Positions 17,031-26,168 are shown, counted from the first letter of the stretch. The stretch is 64,000 bases of DNA from Stutzerimonas kunmingensis (GCF_021432085.1 NZ_CP090366.1:930001-994000); one strand, 5' to 3'. Numbers and translations are program-made. Notes: generated by a model from the letters alone, not told the origin.

Positions 17031-18020
17031 ATGTCTCGCGTCATACGCTTTCATCGCACCGGTGGACCGGAGGTTCTCCAGATCGACGAGATCGACGTGC
17101 CGGCTCCCGGCGCGAACGAGGTTCAAATCAACGTCAGGGCGCTCGGCATCAACCGGGCTGAAGTGATGTACCGCACAGGCCAGTACGTCATCGAACCGAC
17201 GTTTCCCGCCATGCTGGGCTATGAAGCGGCTGGGACCGTATCTGCAGTGGGTCCCGGTGTGGTCGGCTTCGCTGTTGGCGATGCGGTCAGCGTAGTGCCC
17301 GCGTTCTCCTTTGACGAATACGGCTTGTACGGTGAATTGGTCAACGCGCCGGCTCACGCGGTGGTCAAACACCCGGAAGTGCTCTCTTTCACGGAGGCAG
17401 CAGCGACCTGGATGAAGTTTGTCACCGCCTATGGCGCATTGATCGAGCTTGGTGGGCTGCAGGCCGGCGAGACGGTGCTAATCCGTGCGGCGTCCAGCAG
17501 CGTGGGGCTTGCCGCTATCCAGATTGCGAACATGGTGGGCGCCGTTCCTGTGGCGCTGACCCGCACCAGCGACAAGCGCGAAGCCTTGCTTCAAGCGGGG
17601 GCGGCGGCAGTCATCGCGACCCAGGAGCAGGACATGGTGGCTGAGGTCATGACGGTGACTCATGGCAAAGGCGCTCGCATGGCCTTCGATCCCGTTGGCG
17701 GACCCGAAGTGGCCTTGGTGCTCAAGGCGCTAGCGAACCACGGCATCTTCTTCCAGTACGGCGCTTTGGACACTCGGGATATCCCTGTGTCGGTCATGGA
17801 CCTGCTCGGCAAGCATCTGACGCTGCGCGGTTATCAGCTGTTCGAGATCACCCAGAATCGAGAAAAACTCGAACGGGCCAAGCACTTCATCAATGAAGGG
17901 CTCGCCTCTGGACAGCTGCGTCCGGTGATCGACCGTACATTCAGCTTCGACGAGATGGCCGAGGCTCACCGGTACATGGAATCGAATGCCCAGGTGGGCA
18001 AGATTGTTGTAACGCTGTAA
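17031..18020 (+). CDS. Zinc-type alcohol dehydrogenase / quinone oxidoreductase
   Basis: A 329-residue medium-chain reductase of the zeta-crystallin/quinone reductase type. GYEAAGTVSAVG marks the N-terminal catalytic fold, AASSSVGLAAIQIANMVG the nucleotide-binding fold and FDEMAEAHRYMES the C-terminal end. Zinc-binding cysteines of classical alcohol dehydrogenases are absent, pointing to NADPH-dependent reduction of quinones or enals. It begins 126 nt after xenA with no clear terminator between, so co-transcription is likely. GAGGATTACGCT precedes the ATG. Confidence 0.85.
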   Translation: MSRVIRFHRTGGPEVLQIDEIDVPAPGANEVQINVRALGINRAEVMYRTGQYVIEPTFPAMLGYEAAGTVSAVGPGVVGFAVGDAVSVVPAFSFDEYGLYGELVNAPAHAVVKHPEVLSFTEAAATWMKFVTAYGALIELGGLQAGETVLIRAASSSVGLAAIQIANMVGAVPVALTRTSDKREALLQAGAAAVIATQEQDMVAEVMTVTHGKGARMAFDPVGGPEVALVLKALANHGIFFQYGALDTRDIPVSVMDLLGKHLTLRGYQLFEITQNREKLERAKHFINEGLASGQLRPVIDRTFSFDEMAEAHRYMESNAQVGKIVVTL

Positions 18021-18118
18021 ACCACGTTCAGGTCTTCGCGGCATGGCCGGTAGGGTCACCTTCGGTAAGCCCATGCCAGTTCGATGCGTCTTTCACACAT
18101 GCACAGACAGGAGGTTCG

Positions 18119-18412
18119 ATGACCACCCCACTCACACTGGTTGCCACATTGGTCGCCAAGGCCGGCTCCGAAGATGAGCTCCAGCAGACGCTGCAGGATC
18201 TGCAAGGCCCAAGTCGCGCCGAAGCGGACTGCATCCAATACGACTTTCATAAAGATGCAGAACAGCCTCGCACCTTCCATATGGTTGAGCAGTGGCGAGA
18301 CGAAGCGGCGCTGACTGCGCACGAGGCCACCCCGCATTTCCAGGCAGCGCTGCCGGTTATCGAGCGCGCCGCCGAAAAATTCTCCGTCATGAAAATGTAC
18401 CGCGTCTCCTGA
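18119..18412 (+). CDS. Putative quinol monooxygenase (ABM domain)
   Basis: A 97-residue antibiotic-biosynthesis-monooxygenase fold protein, like YgiN. Family features are LTLVATLVAKAGSEDELQQTL, CIQYDFHKDAEQPRTFHMVEQWRDEAALTAH and a C-terminal strand. These dimeric proteins oxidise quinols without cofactor. CAGGAGG lies before the ATG. It is set between two quinone/alcohol dehydrogenase genes, which suggests quinone redox cycling or detoxification as the shared theme. Confidence 0.85.
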   Translation: MTTPLTLVATLVAKAGSEDELQQTLQDLQGPSRAEADCIQYDFHKDAEQPRTFHMVEQWRDEAALTAHEATPHFQAALPVIERAAEKFSVMKMYRVS

Positions 18413-18422
18413 GGAGCTCCGA

Positions 18423-19442
18423 ATGAAAGCGATTGCACACTTCAAATGCCTGCCTGTTGAGAACCCTGACGCCCTCGTGGAGATCGATCTACCCGAGCCA
18501 GTGCCGGGGCCGCGCGACCTGCTGGTAGAAGTCAAGGCCGTATCGGTCAACCCGGTCGATACCAAAGTCCGCCAGGGCTACGTGCCGCATACAGACGAAA
18601 CACAGCCGCGCATCCTCGGTTGGGACGCTGCCGGCGTGGTCAAGTCGGTCGGTTCCGACGTAACGCTGTTCAAGCCCGGTGACAAGGTGTGGTACGCCGG
18701 GTCGCTGATCCGCCCGGGCAGCAACAGTGAGTTGCAGCTGGTAGACGAGCGCATTGTCGGATCGATGCCACAGTCGCTGGAGTTCGCCCAGGCCGCGGCG
18801 CTTCCCCTGACGTCTCTGACCGCTTGGGAATTGCTATTTGATCGCCTCGGCGTAGCGCGCGACACCACCGACCGTGGCGAAACGCTGCTGATCATTGGCG
18901 CTGCAGGCGGGGTGGGTTCAATCATGACTCAGCTGGCGCGTCAGTTGACCGGCCTGACCGTCATTGGTACGGCTTCGCGCCCTGAAACCCAGGCCTGGGT
19001 CACCGAACTCGGCGCCCATTACGTGATCGATCACACCAAACCACTGAGCGAAGAGCTCAAGCGCATCGGCCTTCCGCAGGTCAGCTACGTCGCAAGCCTG
19101 ACGCAGACCGATCGGCATTACGAGCAGATCATCGAGTCACTGAAGCCACAGGGCAGGTTGGGCCTGATCGATGACCCGGCCACGCTGGACGTCGTACCGC
19201 TCAAACGCAAGAGCCTGTCGCTGCACTGGGAGCTGATGTACACGCGCTCGCTGTACGAGACCGAGGACATGCAGGAGCAGCACAACATCCTCAATGAAGT
19301 GGCCCGCCAGATCGATGCGGGTGTGTTGCGCACCACCGTTGGCGAAAACTACGGGCGTATCAGCGCCGAAAACCTACGTCGCGCCCATGCCTTGCTGGAG
19401 AGCGGCAAGGCAAAGGGCAAGATCGTTCTGGAGGGCTTCTGA
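18423..19442 (+). CDS. Zinc-binding alcohol dehydrogenase family protein
   Basis: A 339-residue MDR protein with NPVDTKVRQG, GWDAAGVVKSVG and the nucleotide-binding GAAGGVGSIMTQLARQL, typical of the bacterial NADPH-dependent quinone-oxidoreductase subgroup. No zinc ligands are seen. It begins 10 nt after the preceding gene with GAGGAG before ATG, so it closes the xenA operon. Downstream (19443-19637) an inverted repeat GGCTACC...GGTAGCC (19450-19475) may terminate transcription. Confidence 0.85.
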   Translation: MKAIAHFKCLPVENPDALVEIDLPEPVPGPRDLLVEVKAVSVNPVDTKVRQGYVPHTDETQPRILGWDAAGVVKSVGSDVTLFKPGDKVWYAGSLIRPGSNSELQLVDERIVGSMPQSLEFAQAAALPLTSLTAWELLFDRLGVARDTTDRGETLLIIGAAGGVGSIMTQLARQLTGLTVIGTASRPETQAWVTELGAHYVIDHTKPLSEELKRIGLPQVSYVASLTQTDRHYEQIIESLKPQGRLGLIDDPATLDVVPLKRKSLSLHWELMYTRSLYETEDMQEQHNILNEVARQIDAGVLRTTVGENYGRISAENLRRAHALLESGKAKGKIVLEGF

Positions 19443-19674
19443 CGGTATCTGGCTACCGGCTCATGCGGTAGGTAGCCAATGCTGGATTCAAGAGTAGCGC
19501 CCATGAGCGATTCAGTGAGCGCCTTGAAATGCCTCCTATTGAGATCGTCTCGCAAGACCATCACCCAGCCGTCAACGACTTCATCCGAAACGTCCAACTA
19601 ATAGGAACCCCATATGAACAACGCTACCGGCTATGCCTGGACTTGCCCCTACAAAACCGGACACCAACTCCCCG

Positions 19675-20550
19675 TTAAATTGATGCTGCTGCCAAGCGCC
19701 TGAACTCCCTCGGCGAGCGGTATTTCAAAGCGCTGTGCGGATGCTGCTCGTTGTAATGCTCGAAGGCAATTGCCAGGTTGCGCAGCGCCGTTTCTCGATC
19801 CGGTTTGGGCATGTGCGCCACGTAGTCACGCTTGATCGTCTTCACGAAGCTCTCAGCCATGCCGTTGCTTTGCGGGCTGCGAACTGGGGTGGTCACCGGC
19901 TGCAAGCCGATCTGTCGAGCAAACAGGCGTGTCTGTTCGGCGGTGTACGCCGAGCCGTTGTCGCTTAGCCATTGCACCGGCGTGGCGGGCAGTTGATCAC
20001 CAAAGCGCTTCTCCACGCTTTCCAGCATCAAATCGCGGATATCATCGCCGCTGTACCCGGTCGGGCTCGCGACCCAGCCGATGGCTTCGCGATCACAGCA
20101 ATCCAGGGCGAAGGTCACGCTCAGTTTGGCGCCGTCCTTGCAACGGAACTCAAAGCCGTCCGAGCACCAACGCGTATCGCTGGCTTCCACCGCAATACGG
20201 CCTTCGTGCCGACGCGGCACACCGGGCTGTTTGATGCGGCGCTCAAGCAGCAAGTTGTGATCACGCATGACCCGGTAAACCCGCTTCACATTGATCGCCG
20301 GTAGCGACTGGGTTTCACGGGCGCGACGCAGCAATCCCCAGACGCGGCGGTAGCCGTAGCTGGGAAGTTCGCTGACCTGTTGCTGGATTTCAACTACCAG
20401 ATCAGCATCGTTCACAGGCCTGCTCCGCCGTACTTTGGGGGATGCCGATTGCTTGATTCGAACCGTTAATTGCGAGCGCGCCACACCGAGACATTCGCTG
20501 ACCAGCTTCACTGGTCGTCCCCCGGCAACAAGGGTGAGTGCGCAATCCAT
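19675..20550 (-). CDS. IS3-family transposase OrfB
   Basis: A 291-residue integrase-fold transposase. DDE-domain landmarks: [24 protein letters not shown] and [18 protein letters not shown], the last bearing the catalytic glutamate. N-terminal [24 protein letters not shown] is the usual HTH_21 region. It overlaps orfA by 43 nt in another frame, consistent with production of an OrfAB fusion by -1 frameshifting. Confidence 0.9.
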   Translation of the reverse strand: MDCALTLVAGGRPVKLVSECLGVARSQLTVRIKQSASPKVRRSRPVNDADLVVEIQQQVSELPSYGYRRVWGLLRRARETQSLPAINVKRVYRVMRDHNLLLERRIKQPGVPRRHEGRIAVEASDTRWCSDGFEFRCKDGAKLSVTFALDCCDREAIGWVASPTGYSGDDIRDLMLESVEKRFGDQLPATPVQWLSDNGSAYTAEQTRLFARQIGLQPVTTPVRSPQSNGMAESFVKTIKRDYVAHMPKPDRETALRNLAIAFEHYNEQHPHSALKYRSPREFRRLAAASI

Positions 20551-20894
20551 TTTCGCGACCGGGCGATCTCCACGGCCTCTTTGAGGATTTCTGCTTCCAT
20601 CGTTTTCTTGCCCAGCATCCGTTGCAGTTCACGGATCTGCTTGAGCGCATCGCTCAGCTCGGAGGCAGGTACCACGGCTTCGCCAGCACTGACCGCCGAC
20701 AAACTGCCGTCTTGGTAAAGCTTGCGCCACAGGAATAGTTGGTTGGCATTGATGCCGTTACGCCGAGCCACCAACGAAACGCTCTGCCCGGGCTCAAGGC
20801 TCTCTCGAACCATGGTCAGCTTTTGCTCAGGGCTCCAGCGGCGCCGCCGCTCCCGACCCAAAAGCTCCCCACTCTTATCGTTGCTATTAGTCAT
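20508..20894 (-). CDS. IS3-family transposase OrfA
   Basis: A 128-residue protein, [20 protein letters not shown] onward, with helix-turn-helix [22 protein letters not shown] and a C-terminal coiled coil [20 protein letters not shown]. It recognises the element's ends. The ATG at 20894 is preferred over one two codons upstream only by similarity of start context. Confidence 0.85.
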   Translation of the reverse strand: MTNSNDKSGELLGRERRRRWSPEQKLTMVRESLEPGQSVSLVARRNGINANQLFLWRKLYQDGSLSAVSAGEAVVPASELSDALKQIRELQRMLGKKTMEAEILKEAVEIARSRKWIAHSPLLPGDDQ

Positions 20895-20964
20895 AAACAT
20901 AACCGTTTGCCTATCCCTTATCGTAAGGGGGAAACGGTGTCCTGTCTTTCAGGGGGCTCGTTCA

Positions 20965-21089
20965 TCGATTGGGTTAACGCCGCTGGCTTTAATCTTTACC
21001 AGTACCTGCCCTTGTTGTGGCGAAGGCTTTGCGACTTCGACTTCAAGCAGGGTGCTCGCGTCATAGCTGTCTAGGCGCAAGGCCTTCAT
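20965..21089 (-). pseudogene. Alcohol dehydrogenase (MDR) fragment cut by IS3
   Basis: From ATG at 21089 the minus strand reads MKALRLDSYDASTLLEVEVA followed by VLVKIKASGVNPID, the standard N-terminus of zinc-type quinone oxidoreductases. After 41-42 codons the IS3 right end interrupts it, and no continuation lies beyond the IS. GGGGG precedes the start. It follows the SDR gene by 95 nt in the same direction, so the two were probably an operon. Confidence 0.75.
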
Positions 21090-21184
21090 CAGTCCCCCAC
21101 TCGAAAGCGATTCAGTTACGTTGCTCACAGCTTTTCACTCCATATAAGCGGGGCCTGACGCCGAAGCGGCAGGCCCTAAACTCA

Positions 21185-21928
21185 TTAGAATTCCTGCACG
21201 GTTGGGCGCAGAACGATCTCGTTAATATCCACGTCAGCAGGCTGCTCAATTGCGAAGGCGATAGCTCGAGCGACCGATTCGGCGGGAATTGCATGCTTGT
21301 AGAAGTCCACCACGAAATCGCGGCTCTGTTGGTGGGTGCTGCCGAATTTCAGTTCGGAGTCCACGGCGCCCGGTTCGATAGTCGTGGTGCGGATGCTGCC
21401 ACCGACTTCGTGACGCAGTCCTTCGGAGATAGCCCGCACAGCAAACTTGGTGCCGCTGTACACGGTGCCACCTGGGCTAAACACCTTCAGGCCTGCAACC
21501 GATGCGATGTTGATGAAGTGACCACTGTTTTGTTTCTGGAAGACTGGCAATGCAGCCGCGACTCCGTACAGCAGACCCTTGATGTTGATATCGATCATGC
21601 GATCCCACTCGTCAGTGCGAGCATCGCTGAGCGGTGCAATCGCCATCAGTCCGGCATTGTTGACCAGTACATCAATGCGACCGTAGGTGTCCACGGCACC
21701 TTGAATGAGCGTTTTGACCTCTTCCTGAGAGGTAACATCGGTCTGATACGCGATTGCCTGACCACCTGCATTGGTCAGCTCAGCCACCAATGCGTCGAGT
21801 TTATCTTTGCGACGTGCAGCCAGCACTACGCGAGCGCCAAGCGCAGCAAGGTGGCGCGCAGTAACCTCACCCAGGCCGCTACTGGCACCGGTGATAACGA
21901 CAACTTTTCCAGAAATGTTATTGCTCAT
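21185..21928 (-). CDS. SDR-family oxidoreductase
   Basis: A 247-residue classical short-chain dehydrogenase: cofactor motif TGASSGLG near residue 13, LVNNAGLMAIAPL, and catalytic YSGTK with an upstream serine in NIASVAG. The arginine pair in AARRKDK suggests NADPH preference. ATG at 21928 has GATGAGG upstream; the longer frame starting at 21964 begins inside the divergent promoter region. It is divergent from a LysR gene, its probable regulator. Substrate unknown; aldehydes or ketones fit the neighbourhood. Confidence 0.9.
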   Translation of the reverse strand: MSNNISGKVVVITGASSGLGEVTARHLAALGARVVLAARRKDKLDALVAELTNAGGQAIAYQTDVTSQEEVKTLIQGAVDTYGRIDVLVNNAGLMAIAPLSDARTDEWDRMIDINIKGLLYGVAAALPVFQKQNSGHFINIASVAGLKVFSPGGTVYSGTKFAVRAISEGLRHEVGGSIRTTTIEPGAVDSELKFGSTHQQSRDFVVDFYKHAIPAESVARAIAFAIEQPADVDINEIVLRPTVQEF

Positions 21929-22038
21929 GCTGAGAACCTCATCGGCGGGTTTGTACTTCGCCATGGCTGGTTAACCTGGCAGTGCGCAAACTTTAGACCC
22001 ATGATTGATCTCAATAAATGGAAATGATTAGATTATGC

Positions 22039-22057
22039 TATTCCTGAAAATGGAATA
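22039..22057. promoter_or_regulatory. LysR-type binding site candidate
   Basis: TATTCC-N7-GGAATA is a perfect 6-bp-arm inverted repeat, 15 nt before the lysR start in the divergent promoter. LysR proteins bind such T-N11-A palindromes. Confidence 0.5.
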
Positions 22058-22072
22058 AATGAGAGGGGCAAC

Positions 22073-22987
22073 ATGCTTAACCGCATGGAGATGGTTAGGA
22101 TTTTTTGCACAGCAGCAGAGGCAGGTAGCTTCCGCCAAGCGGCAACTCGATTAGGCATCTCCCCACAAGGGGTGACTCGAGCCATTCAAGCCCTGGAAAC
22201 TGAGCTTGGCGAATCACTGTTCCACCGCAATACCCGCCAGGTGAGCATCACTGCTTTCGGTCAGGATTACGCCAAAGATGCCAGGTCAGCTCTGGATCAT
22301 TTCGATACGCTATTCCGGTCGCACAGGACGGAGCCTGAGCTGTCAGGTAGGGTGGGGATTACGGCTCCACATGCTATTGGCAGGCGCTTCCTGATACCGT
22401 TTCTTCAGCCCCTGGCCGCTGCACATCCTGACCTGCAATTCGATCTCCGCTTGGAAGATCAGATGACTGATGCTGTTGAGGCGCATATCGATATTGGTAT
22501 CAGGGTGGGGGTTATTCGCGACCGGCGCTACGTTGCACGTGCCTTAGCTCCCGTGCCGTTTTACGTTGTCGCGTGCCCGTCTCTCATAGGCCAAAAGACA
22601 CCACCTGAATCTTTGGATGCCTTAGCTAAGCTGCCACTTTCAGTCCTGATCGACCGGAAAAATGGCCGCCCTTGGCCTTGGCTATTTGCCGACGGGCAAA
22701 CGTTCACGCCCAGGCAGCCAGCGCTTATCTGTGATGATCCAGATACGGAATTGGAAGCCACCCTGGCAGGCATGTGTTTTGGCCAAATTCCTGCCTATCT
22801 GGCTGAGCCTCATCTGCGGTCAGGAAAGCTGGTTGCTGTTTTGGCTGATCTCGCTCCAGCGCCATGGGATCTGTTCATATACCGCCCGCAGCAGGGTCCT
22901 GTATCGAAGCGGGTGCGATTGGTGTACGACCACCTTAAGCAGGCTTTCTCAAACCCCAAGCTATTTCCCCAAGGCCTGGGGACATAG
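22073..22987 (+). CDS. LysR-family transcriptional regulator
   Basis: A 304-residue LTTR. The N-terminal winged helix is clear (MVRIFCTAAEAGSFRQAATRLGISPQGVTRAIQALE and FHRNTRQVSITAFG), followed by the periplasmic-binding-like effector domain from about residue 90 (LSGRVGITAPHAIGRR). It is transcribed away from the SDR gene, the usual arrangement for its target. No effector can be named. Confidence 0.9.
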   Translation: MLNRMEMVRIFCTAAEAGSFRQAATRLGISPQGVTRAIQALETELGESLFHRNTRQVSITAFGQDYAKDARSALDHFDTLFRSHRTEPELSGRVGITAPHAIGRRFLIPFLQPLAAAHPDLQFDLRLEDQMTDAVEAHIDIGIRVGVIRDRRYVARALAPVPFYVVACPSLIGQKTPPESLDALAKLPLSVLIDRKNGRPWPWLFADGQTFTPRQPALICDDPDTELEATLAGMCFGQIPAYLAEPHLRSGKLVAVLADLAPAPWDLFIYRPQQGPVSKRVRLVYDHLKQAFSNPKLFPQGLGT

Positions 22988-23018
22988 CGATGCATACCTG
23001 CCAGCCAATCGTCCGCTA

Positions 23019-23034
23019 TTGGCCGGTTAGCGAC
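23019..23034. repeat. 16-bp inverted repeat, left copy
   Basis: TTGGCCGGTTAGCGAC, 50 nt before the recombinase start. The exact reverse complement is at 23734-23749, just after the same gene. Confidence 0.8.
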
Positions 23035-23083
23035 CATTTTTCTGGCTAGCCATGCTTGGCCTCCCACATGTGGAGGACTTGCC

Positions 23084-23704
23084 ATGAACATCACTGCTAC
23101 CTGCACCCGCCGGCCCTGGAACAAAGGAAAGTTGGTCGGACAGAAAACCCCGCTCCGGCTGAGAGATATCTGGGCCATCCGAGTAAGGCTTCAGCTTGCA
23201 GAACGAACCCGGGATCTGGCTCTGTTCGATCTGGCCATCGACAGCAAGCTTCGAGCCTGCGACTTAACTAAGCTCCGTGTATGCGACGTTGCTCATGGCG
23301 AGCATGTGTCATCACGAGCAATGGTTATGCAGCAGAAAACGAAGCGACCAGTGCAGTTCGAAATTACTGAGCAAACACGGTCTGCTCTCGCGGCCTGGAT
23401 ACACCAAGCCCAGCTCCGTAGCCAGGACTGCCTTTTCCCGAGCAGGCTGCACACCTCAGACCATCTATCCACTCGTCAATACGCTCGTATCGTCAAAGGC
23501 TGGGTGCAAGCCATTGGCCTTGATCCGGCCATGTATGGCACTCACACAATGAGACGTACAAAGGCATCACTGATCTATCGCAGGACAAAGAACTTGCGGG
23601 CCGTTCAACTTCTGCTTGGCCATACGAAGCTGGAGAGCACCGTTCGATATCTTGGGATTGAGGTCGACGACGCCTTGGAAATGGCAGAGCAGACCGAGGT
23701 TTGA
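23084..23704 (+). CDS. Short tyrosine recombinase
   Basis: A 206-residue integrase-family protein, essentially a catalytic domain with a small N-terminal extension. Catalytic residues are visible: Arg in LRACDLTKLRVCDV, His-x-x-Arg in THTMRRTKASLIY, His in LLGHTKLES and the nucleophile Tyr in VRYLG. Full-size phage integrases exceed 330 residues, so this is a minimal form. It lies alone, between perfect 16-bp inverted repeats, immediately before the chromate operon. It may move a small unit or invert DNA between these repeats; partners are not visible. Confidence 0.85.
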   Translation: MNITATCTRRPWNKGKLVGQKTPLRLRDIWAIRVRLQLAERTRDLALFDLAIDSKLRACDLTKLRVCDVAHGEHVSSRAMVMQQKTKRPVQFEITEQTRSALAAWIHQAQLRSQDCLFPSRLHTSDHLSTRQYARIVKGWVQAIGLDPAMYGTHTMRRTKASLIYRRTKNLRAVQLLLGHTKLESTVRYLGIEVDDALEMAEQTEV

Positions 23705-23712
23705 CCATGTAT

Positions 23713-23739
23713 AGCGACGGTCGAAGTCAGGCCGTCGCT
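23713..23739 (+). terminator. Hairpin after the recombinase
   Basis: AGCGACGG and CCGTCGCT pair as an 8-bp stem 9 nt past the stop codon. Its right arm overlaps the right 16-bp repeat, so it may be part of a recombination site instead. Confidence 0.45.
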
Positions 23740-23749
23740 AACCGGCCAA
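23734..23749. repeat. 16-bp inverted repeat, right copy
   Basis: GTCGCTAACCGGCCAA, exact reverse complement of 23019-23034. Confidence 0.8.
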
Positions 23750-23817
23750 AAGCGACCAGTCGTAACGGGCAATCATCGGCCAACTATTTAGTGCTTCACA
23801 ATCACCCAGAGCAAGAA

Positions 23818-23855
23818 TAGAGTAAAGATTACTACCTAATAGGTATTCTACTCTA
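23818..23855. promoter_or_regulatory. Large palindrome at the chrB start
   Basis: Outer arms TAGAGTA and TACTCTA enclose an inner palindrome ACCTAATAGGT. The site ends one base before the chrB ATG, leaving no room for a ribosome-binding site. It is probably the ChrB operator overlapping the promoter, with a leaderless or nearly leaderless transcript. Confidence 0.6.
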
Positions 23856-23856
23856 C

Positions 23857-24801
23857 ATGAATAGTTGGCTATCTCTGATCATCGCCTTGCCGACCGCTAA
23901 CGCCACAGAGCGGATGCGTGCCTGGCGTGCCCTCAAGAGCAGTGGCGCAGCGGTACTGCGCGATGGTGTCTATTTGCTGCCTGATACTCCCGCCTGCCGG
24001 GAAGCGTTGGAAGCTGTTGAGCGCGACGTGCTGGGTAGCAATGGCACGGCCTTTCTGTTGCCCATCAATGATCCGCAAGGCGAGCGCTTTATCGAGTTGT
24101 TCGACCGTAGCGAGGACTACGCCAAGCTGCGCGTCGAGATCGAGGCGTGCCAGGCTCAACTGACTTCGGATAACGCCCTCACTAGCACCAAGCAGGTACG
24201 CAAGCTGCGCAAGGCATTTGCGCAGCTTGCGGCCATCGACTTCTTCCCTGCGGCAGCGCGGAAACAGACCGACACGGCCCTCAAAACACTTGAAACGGCC
24301 ATCAGTCGGGCACTTTCGCGGGATGAGCCGAGCAGTCAGGATCAGCCTATCGAACAGCTGGATCGCCGCGACTACCAGGGCCGCCTCTGGGCTACGCGCA
24401 AGCGGCCCTGGGTCGACCGCCTGGCCAGTGCCTGGCTGATTCGGCGCTGCATCGATCCGAGAGCCCGCATTCTCTGGTTGGACACACCGAATGATTGCCC
24501 TGCTGACGCGCTGGGCTTCGATTTCGACGGTGCGACCTTTAGCCATGTCGGCAGTCGCGTCACCTTCGAAACCCTGCAAGCCAGCTTTGCACTGGTCGAG
24601 CCAGGCCTAAGCCGCATCGCGGCTCTGGTGCATTACCTGGATGTCGGTGGCGTTCAACCCGCTGAGGCTGTTGGCATCGAGCGTGTATTGGCCGGGCTGC
24701 GCGAAACCATCCTCAATGACGACCAGTTGCTAACGGCTGCTTGCGCCATCTTCGATGGGTTGCTGGCGGCATTTGTGAAAGAAGAGACCCCTGATGAATG
24801 A
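23857..24801 (+). CDS. chrB: Chromate resistance regulator ChrB
   Basis: A 314-residue ChrB. The N-terminal part (WLSLIIALPTANATERMRAWRALKS and VYLLPDTP) is the usual ChrB_N fold; the C-terminal domain has RPWVDRLASAWLIRRCIDP and FDGATFSHVGSRVTFETL with conserved His and Glu residues. ChrB senses chromate and regulates the chr operon. The start is fixed by the conserved N-terminus, although no Shine-Dalgarno lies upstream and a palindrome abuts it. It overlaps chrA by 8 nt. Confidence 0.9.
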   Translation: MNSWLSLIIALPTANATERMRAWRALKSSGAAVLRDGVYLLPDTPACREALEAVERDVLGSNGTAFLLPINDPQGERFIELFDRSEDYAKLRVEIEACQAQLTSDNALTSTKQVRKLRKAFAQLAAIDFFPAAARKQTDTALKTLETAISRALSRDEPSSQDQPIEQLDRRDYQGRLWATRKRPWVDRLASAWLIRRCIDPRARILWLDTPNDCPADALGFDFDGATFSHVGSRVTFETLQASFALVEPGLSRIAALVHYLDVGGVQPAEAVGIERVLAGLRETILNDDQLLTAACAIFDGLLAAFVKEETPDE

Positions 24802-26158
24802 AACCACACTGCCGCCTGTAGAGCAGGATCTGCCACGTGCCGAGCCTGTCAGTTTGTTCCAGGCTTTTCTGTTCTGGCTCAAGCTCGGTTTCATCAGTTT
24901 CGGCGGCCCAGCCGGACAGATCTCGATCATGCACCAGGAGCTGGTGGAGCGTCGGCGCTGGATCTCTGAGCGGCGTTTTCTGCATGCGCTGAACTACTGC
25001 ATGCTGCTGCCCGGCCCGGAGGCCCAGCAACTGGCCACCTATATCGGCTGGCTGATGCACCGCACCTGGGGTGGTGTGATTGCCGGGGTGCTGTTTGTGC
25101 TGCCCTCGCTGTTTATCCTGATCGCGCTGTCGTGGGTCTATATCGCTTTCGGTGATGTGCCGGTGGTGGCCGGACTGTTCTATGGGATCAAGCCCGCCGT
25201 GACCGCCATCGTGGTGCAGGCCGCTCATCGCATCGGCTCCCGTGCCCTGAAGAACAACTGGCTGTGGGCGATAGCTGCCGCCTCGTTTGTGGCGATATTC
25301 GCCCTCAACCTGCCGTTCCCGCTGATCGTGCTGGTGGCCGCAGTGATCGGTTATTTCGGTGGGCGTTTCGTCCCAGAGAAGTTCAGCATCGGCGGTGGTC
25401 ATGGCGCGGCCAAGCAGTCTTACGGCCCAGCGCTGATTGATGATGAAACCCCGACACCGGAACATGCGCGCTTCCGCTGGCCACGACTGCTCTTGCTGGC
25501 AGCGATAGGTGCAACGCTGTGGGCGTTGCCCATGGGGCTGTTGACCGCTCTATTCGGCTGGGAAGGCACGCTGACGCAGATGGGCTGGTTCTTCACCAAG
25601 GCCGCACTGCTGACCTTCGGCGGTGCCTATGCGGTACTACCCTATGTCTACCAGGGTGCAGTCGGCCACTACGGCTGGCTGACCCCGACACAGATGATCG
25701 ACGGTCTGGCTCTGGGTGAAACTACGCCAGGGCCACTGATCATGGTGGTGGCCTTCGTCGGTTTTGTCGGTGGCTACGTGCAGCAGGTATTCGGTGTCGA
25801 TCAGGCCTTCTTGGCCGGTGTCGTGGCCGCCAGCCTGGTCACCTGGTTCACCTTCCTGCCGTCCTTCCTGTTCATTCTTGCGGGCGGCCCGCTGGTGGAA
25901 TCGACCCACAACGAACTGAAGTTCACCGCGCCGCTGACGGCCATCACCGCCGCCGTGGTCGGGGTAATCCTCAATCTGGCGCTGTTCTTTGGTTATCACG
26001 TGCTCTGGCCGCAAGGCTTCGAGGGGGCTTTCGACTGGCCTTCGGCGCTAATTGCCCTGGCGGCAGCGGTAGCCTTGTTTCACTTTAAACGCGGTGTCAT
26101 CCAAGTGCTGATGGCCTGTGCTTTGGCCGGACTGGTGGTACACCTGCTGCAAAACTGA
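24794..26158 (+). CDS. chrA: Chromate efflux transporter ChrA
   Basis: A 454-residue long-chain ChrA with two homologous membrane halves. Each half has its signature: FGGPAGQISIMHQELVERRRW and MLLPGPEAQQLATYIGW in the first, FGGAYAVLPYVYQGAV and GETTPGPLIMVVAFVGF in the second. ChrA expels chromate across the inner membrane. Its start lies within the chrB end, so translation is probably coupled. Confidence 0.95.
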   Translation: MNETTLPPVEQDLPRAEPVSLFQAFLFWLKLGFISFGGPAGQISIMHQELVERRRWISERRFLHALNYCMLLPGPEAQQLATYIGWLMHRTWGGVIAGVLFVLPSLFILIALSWVYIAFGDVPVVAGLFYGIKPAVTAIVVQAAHRIGSRALKNNWLWAIAAASFVAIFALNLPFPLIVLVAAVIGYFGGRFVPEKFSIGGGHGAAKQSYGPALIDDETPTPEHARFRWPRLLLLAAIGATLWALPMGLLTALFGWEGTLTQMGWFFTKAALLTFGGAYAVLPYVYQGAVGHYGWLTPTQMIDGLALGETTPGPLIMVVAFVGFVGGYVQQVFGVDQAFLAGVVAASLVTWFTFLPSFLFILAGGPLVESTHNELKFTAPLTAITAAVVGVILNLALFFGYHVLWPQGFEGAFDWPSALIALAAAVALFHFKRGVIQVLMACALAGLVVHLLQN

Positions 26159-26168
26159 GAGGTAGAAG

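Larger units (their letters stand above)
19638..20964 (-). mobile_element. IS3-family insertion sequence
   Basis: Ends are imperfect inverted repeats: left TGGACTTGCCCCTAC and on to GGACACC; right, on the other strand, TGAACGAGCCCCCTG and on to GGACACC. It contains intact orfA and orfB on the minus strand. It cuts an alcohol dehydrogenase gene after 42 codons. No target duplication is evident and the rest of the interrupted gene is not found on the far side, so a deletion occurred after or with insertion. Confidence 0.8.
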
